Below the pieces are notes generated by a model, which was not told the DNA's origin, ran no database searches, and saw only the letters and a list, made by a program, of their open reading frames with translations. Made by a program: the position numbers and the translations under genes. From NCBI GenBank assembly GCA_016704305.1, contig JADJAL010000002.1, positions 1 to 64,000 on the forward strand: a stretch of 64,000 nucleotides of DNA, written 5' to 3'. Within the stretch, counting starts at the first letter, position 1, and every line of letters starts with the position of its first letter. Shown piece after piece: positions 7,308 to 16,228 of this stretch. Source of the stretch: Haliea sp. (GTDB lineage Bacteria > Pseudomonadota > Gammaproteobacteria > Pseudomonadales > Halieaceae).

Positions 7308-9548
7308 ATGTCAGTAATTCTCGACCTGACGCGCATTGTACAAGCGGCAGCGGAAGCCGAATCACCATCGGCGCAAGTGTCCGTGATCGTCGATTCCATC
7401 CAGCATTACATGAATCTCGACGTGTGCAGCCTGTATCTTGCCGACGAGCACGGCGATATGGCGCTGCTGGCCAGTCGCGGACTCGACCAGGCCGCCGTGG
7501 GCCATGTGCGCATACCGGCCGGCAAGGGCCTGGTCGGGTTGGTGGCGCAATCACGGCATCCGATCAATATCGCCGATGCGGCACGGCACCCCGCGTTCTA
7601 CGGCGTCAGGGAGACGCAGGAAGAGCAGTACAGCAGTTTTTTCGGCGTGCCGATCGTCCGCTCTGGCGTCGTGATCGGTGTGTTGGTCGCGCAGAGCCGG
7701 GAGGCCCGTGAGCTGTCCGACGACGAGTCGGCGGTGTTGGTGACGCTGGGCAGCCAACTGGCACTGGTCGTCGCGACTGAATCGATCTGGCAGGACATCA
7801 ACAAGAGCAGCGCTCGCACCCTGTCGGGCATCAAGGGCGCACCCGGTGTCGGGATTGGCCAGGTCAGGTTGTGTGACGATGTCGACTTGTACTCTGCCAC
7901 GGATGGGCCGTGCGACGATATCGACGCCACGCTTGCCGAGTGGCATGACCTGGTAAATGCTGTTCTGGCTGACGTAAAGCGCGAGCAGGCGGGGCTGGGT
8001 GACCTGCTGTCGCAGGATGTCGCGACAGTTTTCGACGCCTACTACCTGATGCTCTCGGATCCCTCGTTGGTCAATGGCGTGGCGCAATTGATACAGGACG
8101 GCCATCACCTGCCTGGTGCACTGAAACGCGTCATCCACCATCACGCCGACGTCTTTCTCGCGATGGAAGACCCCTACCTGCGCGCGCGGCATGAGGACAT
8201 CCGGCATCTGGGCAACAAGCTCTATAGCACCTGGCGCGGGTTGCACAACGACGATGAGAGCGAGCTTCCGACGACGCGAACGATTCTGGTGGGCGCGCAG
8301 GTCAGCGTGTCGGATATTGCCCGCGTACCCACGGAATTCCTCGCTGGCATCGTCTGCTTCCAGGGCTCCAACCTGTCCCACACCGCGGTGCTGGCGAATG
8401 CGCTGGGCGTACCGGCTGTGATGGGCGTGGGCGAAATCAGGGGCCTCTATAACCGCGATCTGCTGGTGGTGGACGGCAATGCGGCGCGCGTGATCGTGCG
8501 GCCGCATGCCTCTGTGCTGCAGGAGTATCAGCGGTTCCTCAAAGCCGAGGAGCAGTTGAAGAGCGAGTTGCAGCAACTGCGCGACCTGCCGGCGATTACG
8601 CAGGATGGCACGACCATTCGGTTGTATGCGAATAGCGGTTTGCTGGCTGACATCTCGCCCGGGCTGCAGGCCGGTGCGGAGGGCCTGGGGCTGTATCGCA
8701 CCGAGATCCCTTTCATGGTGAGCGATACGTTTCCGTCAGAGGATGAACAGCTTGCCGTCTACCGGCAGATACTGCAGGCCTACGGTGACAAGCCCGTCTA
8801 CATGCGGGTGCTGGATATTGGCGGTGACAAGCCGCTGCCGTATTTTCCCATCCGCGAGGAAAACCCGGCGCTGGGCTGGCGCGGTATACGCTTCTGCCTC
8901 GACAACAGCTCGCTCTTCATGAGCCAGATTCGAGCGATGCTGCGTGCGGCAGAGGGCAGGGACAACCTGCGCATCATGCTGCCCATGGTGGGCAGCACCT
9001 CGGAACTGGTTGAATTTCATAAACGGCTGAAGGATGCGCTGCTGCAACTGACGGACGAGGGCGTTAACGTGCAATGCCCGCCGGTGGGCATCATGGTGGA
9101 AGTGCCGTCGGCGATTTCACAACTGCGGTCCTGGCGCGAGCAGCTCGATTTCATTTCCATCGGCTCCAACGACCTGAGCCAGTACCTGCTTGCGCTCGAT
9201 CGCAACAACCCCCGCGTCGCGGCCTCCTACGACCATGTGCATCCGGCCGTGCTGCATGAAATCGCCCGTGTCATTGAGATCGCCACCGACACCCAACTTC
9301 CGGTCAGCGTGTGTGGTGAGATGTCCTCTGACCCGATCGCAGTGGTACTGCTGGTCGGCATGGGAATGCGCACCCTGAGCATGAGCGCCGCGCAGCTGCC
9401 AAAAATCAAATGGTTGCTGCGGCGCATCAGTTTGCAAAGCGCGCGCGCAATTGTGGCTGAGGCACTGCAACTTAACGATGCGAAGCAGATTCGAAAACTG
9501 GTGGCAGACCGGTTGTATGTACTCGGTGCCGGGGAAATTCTCTGGTGA
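7308..9548 (+). CDS. ptsP: Phosphoenolpyruvate-protein phosphotransferase PtsP (EI-Ntr)
   Basis: First enzyme of the nitrogen-related PTS. It autophosphorylates with PEP and passes phosphate to NPr, then EIIA-Ntr, a regulatory rather than sugar-transporting chain. It has 746 residues: N-terminal GAF domain (about 1-160), PEP-utiliser N-terminal and swivelling domain with the phospho-histidine H358 in GSNLSHTAVLANALGVPAVMG, then the PEP-binding TIM barrel (GLYRTEIPFM, MLPMVGSTSEL, SIGSNDLSQYLLALDR, SVCGEMSSDP). The start at 7308 has a GGGG ribosome site. The zinc protease gene follows within 34 bases. EI-Ntr links nitrogen status, potassium homeostasis and storage metabolism in Proteobacteria. 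Confidence 0.96.
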   Translation: MSVILDLTRIVQAAAEAESPSAQVSVIVDSIQHYMNLDVCSLYLADEHGDMALLASRGLDQAAVGHVRIPAGKGLVGLVAQSRHPINIADAARHPAFYGVRETQEEQYSSFFGVPIVRSGVVIGVLVAQSREARELSDDESAVLVTLGSQLALVVATESIWQDINKSSARTLSGIKGAPGVGIGQVRLCDDVDLYSATDGPCDDIDATLAEWHDLVNAVLADVKREQAGLGDLLSQDVATVFDAYYLMLSDPSLVNGVAQLIQDGHHLPGALKRVIHHHADVFLAMEDPYLRARHEDIRHLGNKLYSTWRGLHNDDESELPTTRTILVGAQVSVSDIARVPTEFLAGIVCFQGSNLSHTAVLANALGVPAVMGVGEIRGLYNRDLLVVDGNAARVIVRPHASVLQEYQRFLKAEEQLKSELQQLRDLPAITQDGTTIRLYANSGLLADISPGLQAGAEGLGLYRTEIPFMVSDTFPSEDEQLAVYRQILQAYGDKPVYMRVLDIGGDKPLPYFPIREENPALGWRGIRFCLDNSSLFMSQIRAMLRAAEGRDNLRIMLPMVGSTSELVEFHKRLKDALLQLTDEGVNVQCPPVGIMVEVPSAISQLRSWREQLDFISIGSNDLSQYLLALDRNNPRVAASYDHVHPAVLHEIARVIEIATDTQLPVSVCGEMSSDPIAVVLLVGMGMRTLSMSAAQLPKIKWLLRRISLQSARAIVAEALQLNDAKQIRKLVADRLYVLGAGEILW

Positions 9549-9582
9549 TTGCGGCGTACAGGCACAAGCTGGGCGAGTCACA

Positions 9583-10062
9583 TTGAACGGCAAAAAGGCA
9601 CTGGGCTGGCGCGAGTGGATTGGTTTTCCCGAGTTCAACATACCCAGGATAAAGGCCAAGATCGATACGGGTGCGCGCACCAGCGCATTGCATGCATTTT
9701 CGTTGACGCCTTTCATGCGCGACGAGAAACCTTGGGTTAGATTTGCAATTCATCCCAAGCAGGGGAACACCGAAAACGTCGTGGAGTGCGAAGCACCCGT
9801 GAAAGAGCAGCGCGTCGTGCGGGACTCCGGGGGACATGAGGAGCTGCGCTACGTCATAGACACGCTCATCCGGATCGGTGATGACGTGATTCGTTCAGAG
9901 GTGACATTAACCGATCGCGACAGCATGACATTTCGCGTCCTTTTGGGGCGCACCGCGCTCCGCGACAACTATGTCATCTACCCGGACGGCTCCTATCTGC
10001 AAAGTAAAGCCCGCACGCGCGTGAAAGCACGCAACCTGAGCACAAATGAAAGCCAGACTTGA
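9583..10062 (+). CDS. rimB: Retropepsin-like zinc protease family protein (RimB/DUF785 type)
   Basis: About 159 residues of the family long called ATP-dependent zinc protease (PF05618), all-beta and retropepsin-like. The active-site-like motif KIDTGARTSALHA places Asp at residue 28, followed by VLLGRTALRDNYVIYPDGSYL. I chose TTG 9583 because it lies just after ptsP and the family usually begins near GWREWIGFP; an in-frame ATG at 9451 would overlap ptsP by 98 bases. rimK starts 122 bases downstream. In pseudomonads, RimB is reported to trim the glutamate tails that RimK adds to ribosomal protein S6, so a similar partnership is inferred here. Confidence 0.8.
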   Translation: MNGKKALGWREWIGFPEFNIPRIKAKIDTGARTSALHAFSLTPFMRDEKPWVRFAIHPKQGNTENVVECEAPVKEQRVVRDSGGHEELRYVIDTLIRIGDDVIRSEVTLTDRDSMTFRVLLGRTALRDNYVIYPDGSYLQSKARTRVKARNLSTNESQT

Positions 10063-10184
10063 GCGCATTCCGGCATGTTAAATTTTTTTTTCTTTTGCCG
10101 GCATTGGCTAGACGTGGTTACGCCAAGGGGGTAGAATGCGCTGCCCCTTCCGTTCAACCAAGTTTGTGCCCAGAGGAATCCGCA

Positions 10185-11378
10185 ATGAAGCTTGCCATCC
10201 TGTCATGCGCGCCCAATGCGTACAGCACCCGTCGATTGAAGGAAGCCGCGCTGCAGCGCAATCAACAGGTCGATGTACTCAATACCCTGAAGTTTGCCAT
10301 CGATCTCGATAGGGGGTCGCCCGACCTCTACTATCGCCAGAAACAACTGACGCACTATGACGCGGTTCTGCCGCGCATCGGCGCCTCTATCACCTACTAC
10401 GGGACTGCCGTCGTCCGCCAGTTTCAGGAGATGGATGTGTTCTGTGCCAATACCGCGCACGGCATCACCAACTCGCGCGATAAATTACGCAGCCTGCAGA
10501 TTCTCAGTCGCCACCATGTCGGCATTCCTCGCACCACGTTCGTGCGCGACCGCAAGGACGTGCTGCCAGCGATCGACAGGGTAGGGGGCGCGCCCGTCGT
10601 TATCAAATTGATAGAGGGCACGCAGGGCATCGGCGTGCTGCTGGCCGAGTCGGTAAAGACGGCGGAGGGCATCGTCGAGTTGTTGCAGAGCCAGAAGCAG
10701 AACGTGCTGATCCAGAAGTTCGTCGCGGAGAGCAAGGGGCGCGACATTCGCGCCTTTGTCGTGGGTGATCGCGTGGTCGCGGCGATGCGGCGCGTGGCCC
10801 AGGGGCAGGAGTTTCGCAGCAATGTGCATCGCGGCGGCATCGCCGAGCCGATTGAACTGAGTGAAGAATATCGTGAGACGGCCGTACGCTGCACCCAGAT
10901 ACTGGGCCTGCAGGTGGCCGGGGTCGATATGCTGGAAGGCAAGGACGGGCCTCAGGTAATGGAAGTGAATTCCTCGCCGGGACTGGAAGGGATAGAAGCC
11001 TGCACTGGCCTGGACGTGGCGGGCGCTGTCATCGAATACATATCGGCGCAGGTGGACTTTCCCGAAATCGACGTCAGGCAGCGCCTCACTGTCAGCAAAG
11101 GCTACGGCGTGAGTGAAATCTATGTGCCGGACGGCTCAAAATTCGTCGGCCAGAAAATCGATGAAACCGGTTTGACAGAGAGTGATGTCAACGTGCTCAC
11201 ACTGTACCGGGGCGCCAAAGTGATTCCGAATCCGCGCGCCGATAGAGTGCTGGAAGCGGGGGACAAGCTGCTCTGCTTCGGCAAGCTCGAAGCCATGCGC
11301 GGCATGATCCCCGTCAGAACACAGCGCAGGCGCCGCCCCGAGGTGCAGGAACTCGATACGGCGTTGCAGCGCGGTTGA
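10185..11378 (+). CDS. rimK: RimK-like ATP-grasp ligase with C-terminal RCK_C/TrkA-C domain
   Basis: ATP-grasp amino-acid ligase that adds glutamate to the C-terminus of ribosomal protein S6. ATG 10185 follows AGAGGA; upstream in-frame codons do not resemble the family. Residues 1-300 match RimK (MKLAILSCAPNAYSTRRL, VVIKLIEGTQGIGV, FVAESKGRDIRAFVVGD, VMEVNSSPGLEGIE). The protein is 397 residues against about 300 for E. coli RimK. The extra C-terminus (about 305-375: YGVSEIYVPDGSKFVGQKI, DVNVLTLYRGAKVIPNPRAD, LEAGDKLLCFGKLEAM) reads as an RCK_C/TrkA-C regulatory domain, which in potassium channels binds small ligands such as cyclic dinucleotides. A basic tail (QRRRRPE) follows. Nearby ptsP also touches potassium regulation. 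Confidence 0.92.
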   Translation: MKLAILSCAPNAYSTRRLKEAALQRNQQVDVLNTLKFAIDLDRGSPDLYYRQKQLTHYDAVLPRIGASITYYGTAVVRQFQEMDVFCANTAHGITNSRDKLRSLQILSRHHVGIPRTTFVRDRKDVLPAIDRVGGAPVVIKLIEGTQGIGVLLAESVKTAEGIVELLQSQKQNVLIQKFVAESKGRDIRAFVVGDRVVAAMRRVAQGQEFRSNVHRGGIAEPIELSEEYRETAVRCTQILGLQVAGVDMLEGKDGPQVMEVNSSPGLEGIEACTGLDVAGAVIEYISAQVDFPEIDVRQRLTVSKGYGVSEIYVPDGSKFVGQKIDETGLTESDVNVLTLYRGAKVIPNPRADRVLEAGDKLLCFGKLEAMRGMIPVRTQRRRRPEVQELDTALQRG

Positions 11379-12056
11379 TCAGGCTTTAGGCCTGCGCACA
11401 ACGCGAATCTTGCCGCTGGGCCCACCGCCGCAAAAGAACAGGTTCGCACCGTCTGACTCCAGCCCGCTGACCCCGACGCCGGTCGGCATATCAAGCCGTT
11501 CAAGCACGGCGCCACTGTCGGGATCGATGCGGCGGATGTCGCTCTCATCGCCTTCCCAGGTGCCATGCCACAGCTGGCCCTCGACCCACGTCACACCGGT
11601 TACGAAGCGATTGGACTCGATCGTGCGCACAATCGCGCCGGTTGCCGGGTCGATCTGGTGAATCCTGCGATCCCTGTGTTGCCCTACCCACAGGCTGCCT
11701 TCAGCCCACGCCATACCGGAGTCGCGACCTTTACCGGGTGCGGGTATCGACGACAGCACCTCGCCGGTCGCAGGATCGATCTTGTCGATTCGCGTTTCTA
11801 CTATCTGGTACAGGTGTTTTCCATCGAACGCTGTCCCGGCATCTCCAGGGCATTCCAGAGTGCGCCGGATGTCTCCGCTGGCGGGATCAACCGCGAGCAG
11901 TTTGGGCCCGACAGCGGCCCACACCTGTTGGCCGTCGTAGGTGACGCCGTGAATGCAGTCGGCACCGGGAAAAGGGCCGAATTCACGGGCAATCTCGGCT
12001 GGCTGCGCGGGTTGCTGTGGGGATGATTTCTTCGGGTTGATCTGCTTCGCGTTCAT
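11379..12056 (-). CDS. Beta-propeller protein (glutamine cyclotransferase / Vgb-like)
   Basis: A 225-residue protein built of repeated strands typical of a beta-propeller: GVTYDGQQVWAAVGPKLLAVD, GTAFDGKHLYQIVETRIDKID, GMAWAEGSLWVGQHRDRRIHQID and GVTWVEGQLWHGTWEGDESDI. Each blade ends in an IDPATG turn. This spacing resembles glutaminyl-peptide cyclotransferase and virginiamycin-B-lyase-like proteins, but catalytic residues could not be confirmed. The start is ATG 12056 behind AAAGGAG; the longer frame to 12188 lacks support. There is no signal peptide, unusual for cyclotransferases. It is cotranscribed behind the regulator at 12103-13323 and its 3' end abuts rimK exactly. Confidence 0.75.
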   Translation of the reverse strand: MNAKQINPKKSSPQQPAQPAEIAREFGPFPGADCIHGVTYDGQQVWAAVGPKLLAVDPASGDIRRTLECPGDAGTAFDGKHLYQIVETRIDKIDPATGEVLSSIPAPGKGRDSGMAWAEGSLWVGQHRDRRIHQIDPATGAIVRTIESNRFVTGVTWVEGQLWHGTWEGDESDIRRIDPDSGAVLERLDMPTGVGVSGLESDGANLFFCGGGPSGKIRVVRRPKA

Positions 12057-12102
12057 GTCTGTCTCCTTTGAATGTGCCTCGAAGTAGCACTGTGAATGCA
12101 GT

Positions 12103-13323
12103 CTAATCAAGCGTGATAGCACCGGGGAGTAACAAGTGTGTCGCGAATCCGGAGATCGTTTGCGCCAGCCAGCGTTGTGATCGAGCACGTCCTATCGAGC
12201 GCACTTGTCCTGCATTTTCGCATTCGATGAGCGCACGTTGGATCTCGCGCTGGCTGACACCGAGCGCCAGCGCGAGGGCGGAGGTCGACCAGGCCTCGCC
12301 GTCGCTGAGCAGGGCCAGCAGCGAGGCGCGCTCACCGTCGATCGGAGGCAACAGCAGGACGACTTCGCGCCCGCCCCGCACCGTGAGCGCGTAGCCACCG
12401 GACTGCGCCTCCACGCTGCCCAGCGGCGCAATGAGTGCGCGCAGGCGAGCCATTTCCACCCGCAGCCGGGCGCGGTGCGAATCATCGGCAAAACGGGTGC
12501 GAAACACACGCGTAATAAGAGTCTGCCTGTCGACGACGCCGGGCCATGCAGCAGCGAGTTCACGCGCCAGCGCGAACAGCACCGGTCGGCGCGCCAGTGG
12601 TATCAGTTGCGTACCGGTTCGAATGCCGCGACGACAGGCATCCACCACCAGCACATCGGAGCGCAAAAGTTCCTCAACCTCATGCAGGCGCAACGCATAT
12701 TCCCGGCCAGCGCTGACCCGCCGTGCCGCGGGTCGAGCCAGCGCAGCGTCTGCTTCATCTACTTCGGCTAAAAGCATCGCGATGCCTGCCATCCTGGCGG
12801 CCGCGCGGGAGCGGGAGAGGGCGGCTCGCGCGGTTGCCGTTTGCAGCGAACGCAGCGCCAGTTCGGCGACAATCAACTCGGCTACTGCCCGTTGTGCGGG
12901 TGGTAATTCATGGGTGTCTATGTCTGCGAGCGCGGCGGCGCATTCCTGCGCGCGACCCAGAAGGAGCAGCCGGCGCACGGCAATCAAGCGGGCATGTTGC
13001 ACGTTGGCGTGATCGCCACGGGCTTCGAGCACCGCCTGCGCGGCCGCCAATGTGCGCCCGCACCCGCGCAGATCGCGCATCGCCAGCGCCACCTCGGCTT
13101 CCGCGACGACGCAGCGTGCACGCGCCACATCCTCGCGATCACCCATAAAGCGCGCGGCCCGGCGCAACAGCTGGCGTGCGCGCGGGTATTCGCCGAGCTG
13201 CGCCATAGCGATACCACGCAGAGCGAGGGCTGGCGGGTCCTCGCGCAGGGCGACACACTTCAGGGCGTCGAGCGCGTCACCAGCAGCGAGCGCACGCGCT
13301 GCGGCTTTGATCAAAGAGTCCAT
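12103..13323 (-). CDS. TPR-like / winged-helix transcriptional regulator
   Basis: A 406-residue, Ala- and Arg-rich protein. The first ~220 residues are repeated helix pairs (LAAGDALDALKCVALREDPP, LGEYPRARQLLRRAARFMGD) like a TPR scaffold. Residues about 225-340 resemble an OmpR-type winged helix (LIPLARRPVLFALARELAAA, VDRQTLITRVFRTRFADDSH, RLRVEMARLRALIAPLGSVE). The last 60 (STSALALALGVSQREIQRAL) look like a second helix-turn-helix. No receiver domain is present. It sits 46 bases upstream of the propeller gene on the same strand and probably controls it. Family assignment is by shape only. Confidence 0.7.
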   Translation of the reverse strand: MDSLIKAAARALAAGDALDALKCVALREDPPALALRGIAMAQLGEYPRARQLLRRAARFMGDREDVARARCVVAEAEVALAMRDLRGCGRTLAAAQAVLEARGDHANVQHARLIAVRRLLLLGRAQECAAALADIDTHELPPAQRAVAELIVAELALRSLQTATARAALSRSRAAARMAGIAMLLAEVDEADAALARPAARRVSAGREYALRLHEVEELLRSDVLVVDACRRGIRTGTQLIPLARRPVLFALARELAAAWPGVVDRQTLITRVFRTRFADDSHRARLRVEMARLRALIAPLGSVEAQSGGYALTVRGGREVVLLLPPIDGERASLLALLSDGEAWSTSALALALGVSQREIQRALIECENAGQVRSIGRARSQRWLAQTISGFATHLLLPGAITLD

Positions 13324-13859
13324 TGTTCAGTCACGACATGGCGTTCCGCAAGGGTGAGCTAAAGGTAGTGTTCGAAACTCAGTGTCATATCGTTAGCATG
13401 ACTTGAAACAGGATGACAGATGAACAGACAAACCACATCCATCGGTGTGCTGGCCGCAGGAGCCATCGCGATTACCGGAGACGCCTAGTTAAGCTCCGCG
13501 ACTCGATTTACCCGCGCGTTCGCGAGGGCCCGCAATCGACAAAAAACCCTATAAATCCAGACTCAAAGCCACTTACCCACAACTCCGCCTGACTTATTAC
13601 ATATGCGCATAATATATATTATGTTAAATAATGCATTTGGGCACACAGTTACCCACAGGGGCTAATAACGTCTATCGGGCAGACACGCAGAGGCTGTCCA
13701 GTCAACAAATGCCCCTGCTACCGCACTGCTCGGCTACAAACCCTTTGGTATGGCGAATGCTTAAGCAATCCCGCTACGGGCAATATCGAGCAGGCATAAA
13801 CAGACTCAGCAATTGAAGCTGGTACACTTCAACTGACATTCGACAGGAGCTTCGCTCAG
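13324..13859. other. 536-base gap: micro-ORF, AT-rich palindrome, paired TTACCCACA sites
   Basis: No full gene is visible. At 13421-13489 a 22-codon frame (MNRQTTSIGVLAAGAIAITG then DA and stop) has a ribosome-site-like AGGATGACAG. It looks like the signal-peptide start of a lost secreted protein or a leader peptide. At 13608-13623 there is a perfect 16-bp palindrome (CATAATATATATTATG). It lies between two copies of TTACCCACA (13573-13581 and 13649-13657), one mismatch from the DnaA-box consensus. The stretch is much more AT-rich than its surroundings. It probably holds the promoter or operator of the downstream flavoenzyme gene. Confidence 0.4.
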
Positions 13860-14909
13860 ATGAAATTGGGACTTGGGCTCATCCAGACCGCATTCAGCGC
13901 CAGGCCGAGCATCAACCTGGATGTGGTTCGCCAGGCGGAAACGTTGGGTTTCCATTCGGTATGGGCAGCTGAAGCGTACGGCTGCGACGCGGTAACCAGC
14001 GCAACCTGGCTCGCTGCACATACGAGCACTCTGAAAGTGGGCACTGCGATCATGCAGATTCCAGCCCGCACCCCCGCCTCCGCTGCCATGACGGCAATTG
14101 GGTTGGACGCCCTCTCGGGAGGCCGATTCCTGATGGGTCTCGGCAGTTCTGGCCCACAGGTATCAGAGGGATGGCATGGTGTCGCGTATGACACGCCTCT
14201 CGAGCGCACGCGGGAGTACGTCGAGATCATTCGCAAGATTTTGGAACGCAAGGACGTCCTGCAGCACGATGGGTATCACTATCATTTGCCATTGCAGGGC
14301 CCTCGTGCGACCGGTGCCGGCAAGCCTTTGAAAAGTGTTGCATACCCCAATGCGGAACAGCCGATCTACCTTGCGTCCATCAGCCCGGGTGGCCTGCGCC
14401 TGGCGGCGGAAATTGCCGATGGCGTACTGCTATCGTTTGTTGATCCTGACGATACTGCGACTATCGTCGATCGGTTCCTGCAGGAAGGATTTGCGAAAAC
14501 TGGCGCGCGATGCAACCGCCCGGAGTTTACGGTCAGCAGCTTCGTGAATGTCATCGTGCACGACGATGTGGCAGCGGTGCAGGCGATGCTGCAACCCACC
14601 CTGGCCAGGCAATTGGGCGGAATGGGTTCCAAAGGCAAGAATTTTTATGCCGAATTTGCCAAGCGCATGGGCTATGAGGAGCAGGTTGAGCGCATCCAGA
14701 CCCTGTATCTGGCGGGAGAAAAGGACAAGGCCGCGCAGGCGGTACCCCTTGACCTGATCGACAGAACCAACCTGATTGGATCACCCGCCCGGATCAGGGA
14801 GCGACTCAGTCGCTGGAAAGCCGCCGAGCGGCGCGGCTCACTGGACATGATGCTGTTGACAACCGAGCAGCCTGAAGCGTTGACCCTGATGGCGGAGGAA
14901 CTGCTCTAG
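13860..14909 (+). CDS. LLM class flavin-dependent oxidoreductase (F420-type)
   Basis: A 349-residue luciferase-like TIM-barrel enzyme using F420 or FMN. Family motifs are the start MKLGLGLIQTAFS, LGFHSVWAAEAYGCDAVTSATWLAAHT, KVGTAIMQIPARTPASAAMTA, and LSGGRFLMGLGSSGPQVSEGWHG, then YLASISPGGLRLAAEIADGVLLS. This resembles the mycobacterial-type F420-dependent LLM group rather than bacterial luciferase. ATG 13860 follows CAGGAG at 13841-13846. It is preceded by the long AT-rich gap, so it likely has its own promoter, and it converges on the DUF2855 gene. It belongs with the other flavoenzymes of this region in a catabolic or detoxification role; the substrate is unknown. Confidence 0.88.
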   Translation: MKLGLGLIQTAFSARPSINLDVVRQAETLGFHSVWAAEAYGCDAVTSATWLAAHTSTLKVGTAIMQIPARTPASAAMTAIGLDALSGGRFLMGLGSSGPQVSEGWHGVAYDTPLERTREYVEIIRKILERKDVLQHDGYHYHLPLQGPRATGAGKPLKSVAYPNAEQPIYLASISPGGLRLAAEIADGVLLSFVDPDDTATIVDRFLQEGFAKTGARCNRPEFTVSSFVNVIVHDDVAAVQAMLQPTLARQLGGMGSKGKNFYAEFAKRMGYEEQVERIQTLYLAGEKDKAAQAVPLDLIDRTNLIGSPARIRERLSRWKAAERRGSLDMMLLTTEQPEALTLMAEELL

Positions 14910-14933
14910 GCTTTACTGCGGCAACCGGGTGCA

Positions 14934-14948
14934 GGCTCAGTATGAGCC
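14934..14948. terminator. Short hairpin between converging genes
   Basis: GGCTCA (14934-14939) and TGAGCC (14943-14948) form a 6-bp stem with a three-base loop, in the 76-base gap where the LLM gene and the DUF2855 gene converge. No T-run follows on either strand, so it would be a weak terminator at best. Confidence 0.3.
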
Positions 14949-14985
14949 GCCCTGCCCGAATCAATAGCGAATAGAGGGTGCATTA

Positions 14986-16084
14986 CTATTTTGTTGGCCA
15001 CATCGACACAATCTGGCCACTGGCGGCGTCTGTTTTGCCGGCCAGCACTGCCTGATAGGTTTGCTCGACCGCTGCAATCCCATAGCTGCGGTGTATTTTC
15101 AACCAGGCACCGCTACCGGCGCGAAACGCGGCGTATTCCGCCCCCATGCTCATCATCAGTTGCTCCGCGCCCAGTTCGGCGCTGCGCGTCTGTATGTGCG
15201 ACGGGCGAAGAAGAACTCCGGCGTCGCGCCCGGCAGATTGTCCACTGCACCCATCTCCTCGTAATGCGTCGCGCCGATGCGGCACGAGTGTTTCATGTTG
15301 TCGCGGTAGTGATGGTGCAGGTCACTCAGTACGGCCGCACTCCCCGCCATATCCACCATCACAACTGGTTGCGTGGCATCCAGCGACGCGATGGCGTCAT
15401 AGGTCACCACCTCGTCGTAATAGCCCAGGCTTTCACAGAACGCGACATTGCCCTTGGATGTTATGCCGACACTGCGCATATCGCCGCGCTTTTTCACGCA
15501 ATGGGCGAGCGCAATACTGGTTTTGCTGGATGCGCTCGTGATAAGGCAAGTGCTTGCACCAAAGGATTTGTGCATGTGCATGAAATCCTCGACCAGCCAC
15601 GAGGTCAGGAACAGGCCGCGCAACAAACTGTCCTGATCCTCCCGTGCTGCGTCGTACAGCGGATTGGCCGATGCACGATCAAACCGCGCATAAACAGGTG
15701 CGTACTGGGCCCGATGCGCAGAGATATCCTGGAACTGCTCCACCCTGCTATTGCCGGCAAGAATTTTCAGGTGCGTGCTGAACGGAAAGAATCCCCACAC
15801 GCGTTCGCCGATTTTAATGCCCGGGTGTGCCGAAGCGATCACCTCGCCCCAGCCCATCGCCGGAATACGACCCCAGCCCTCCTCTGCCGGAAAAAAGCCC
15901 CAGTACCCGAGCAAATCGCCGGCGCCGGCGTAGGAGATATTGTTGGCAGTGAGTGCGAACTGTCGACGCGCAGCAGCACTTCGCCCTCTGCCAGTTGGGT
16001 CGCCAGCGGTTCCCGGACAATTCGCGTTTCGCTCCACTTGTCCTTGCGCACTTCCAGTGTGGTCACTGCCGTGTCGTCGCTCAT
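14986..16084 (-). pseudogene. DUF2855 family (MDR-like) protein, two frameshifts
   Basis: Reconstructed, this is a ~365-residue DUF2855 protein, a medium-chain-reductase-like family of unknown substrate. ATG 16084 follows GAGAGGA and reads DDTAVTTLEVRKDKWSETR to LLRVD. At 15959-15963 the phase changes and the family continues FALTANNISYAGAGDLLGYWGFF, then GWGRIPAMGWGEV. A second change in the GGG run at 15203-15205 joins ATPEFFFA to PSHIQTRSAELGAEQLM. Restoring one base at each site gives an uninterrupted protein. Two homopolymer-associated one-base losses in one gene favour sequencing error, but true decay cannot be excluded. Confidence 0.85.
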
Positions 16085-16128
16085 CGTTGATCCTCTCGTG
16101 AAGAAATATGACGCTGGGTGTGAGGGTT

Positions 16129-16170
16129 ACTATCCCGGTGACTATCCCTGTAACTATCCCGGTAACTATA
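16129..16170. repeat. 12-bp tandem repeat upstream of the DUF2855 gene
   Basis: Three and a half copies of ACTATCCCGGTA-like units at 16129-16140, 16141-16152, 16153-16164 and 16165-16170. They lie about 45 bases upstream of the DUF2855 start (gene on the minus strand), where a regulator or promoter could sit. A repeat of this kind could also be a slippage product. Confidence 0.7.
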
Positions 16171-16228
16171 GACTTCGTAATGCCGCTTGGATTTAGAACT
16201 GCGAAATTGGGTGCTTGTTTTGCGAGCC

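Noticed and set aside
10059..10184. N-terminal extension of RimK from an upstream start
   Set aside because: The extra 42 residues are unlike RimK, while ATG 10185 has a proper ribosome site and the canonical MKLAIL start.
13573..13657. Replication origin
   Set aside because: Only two near-DnaA boxes are present, with no dnaA, dnaN, gyrB, parAB or 13-mer array nearby.
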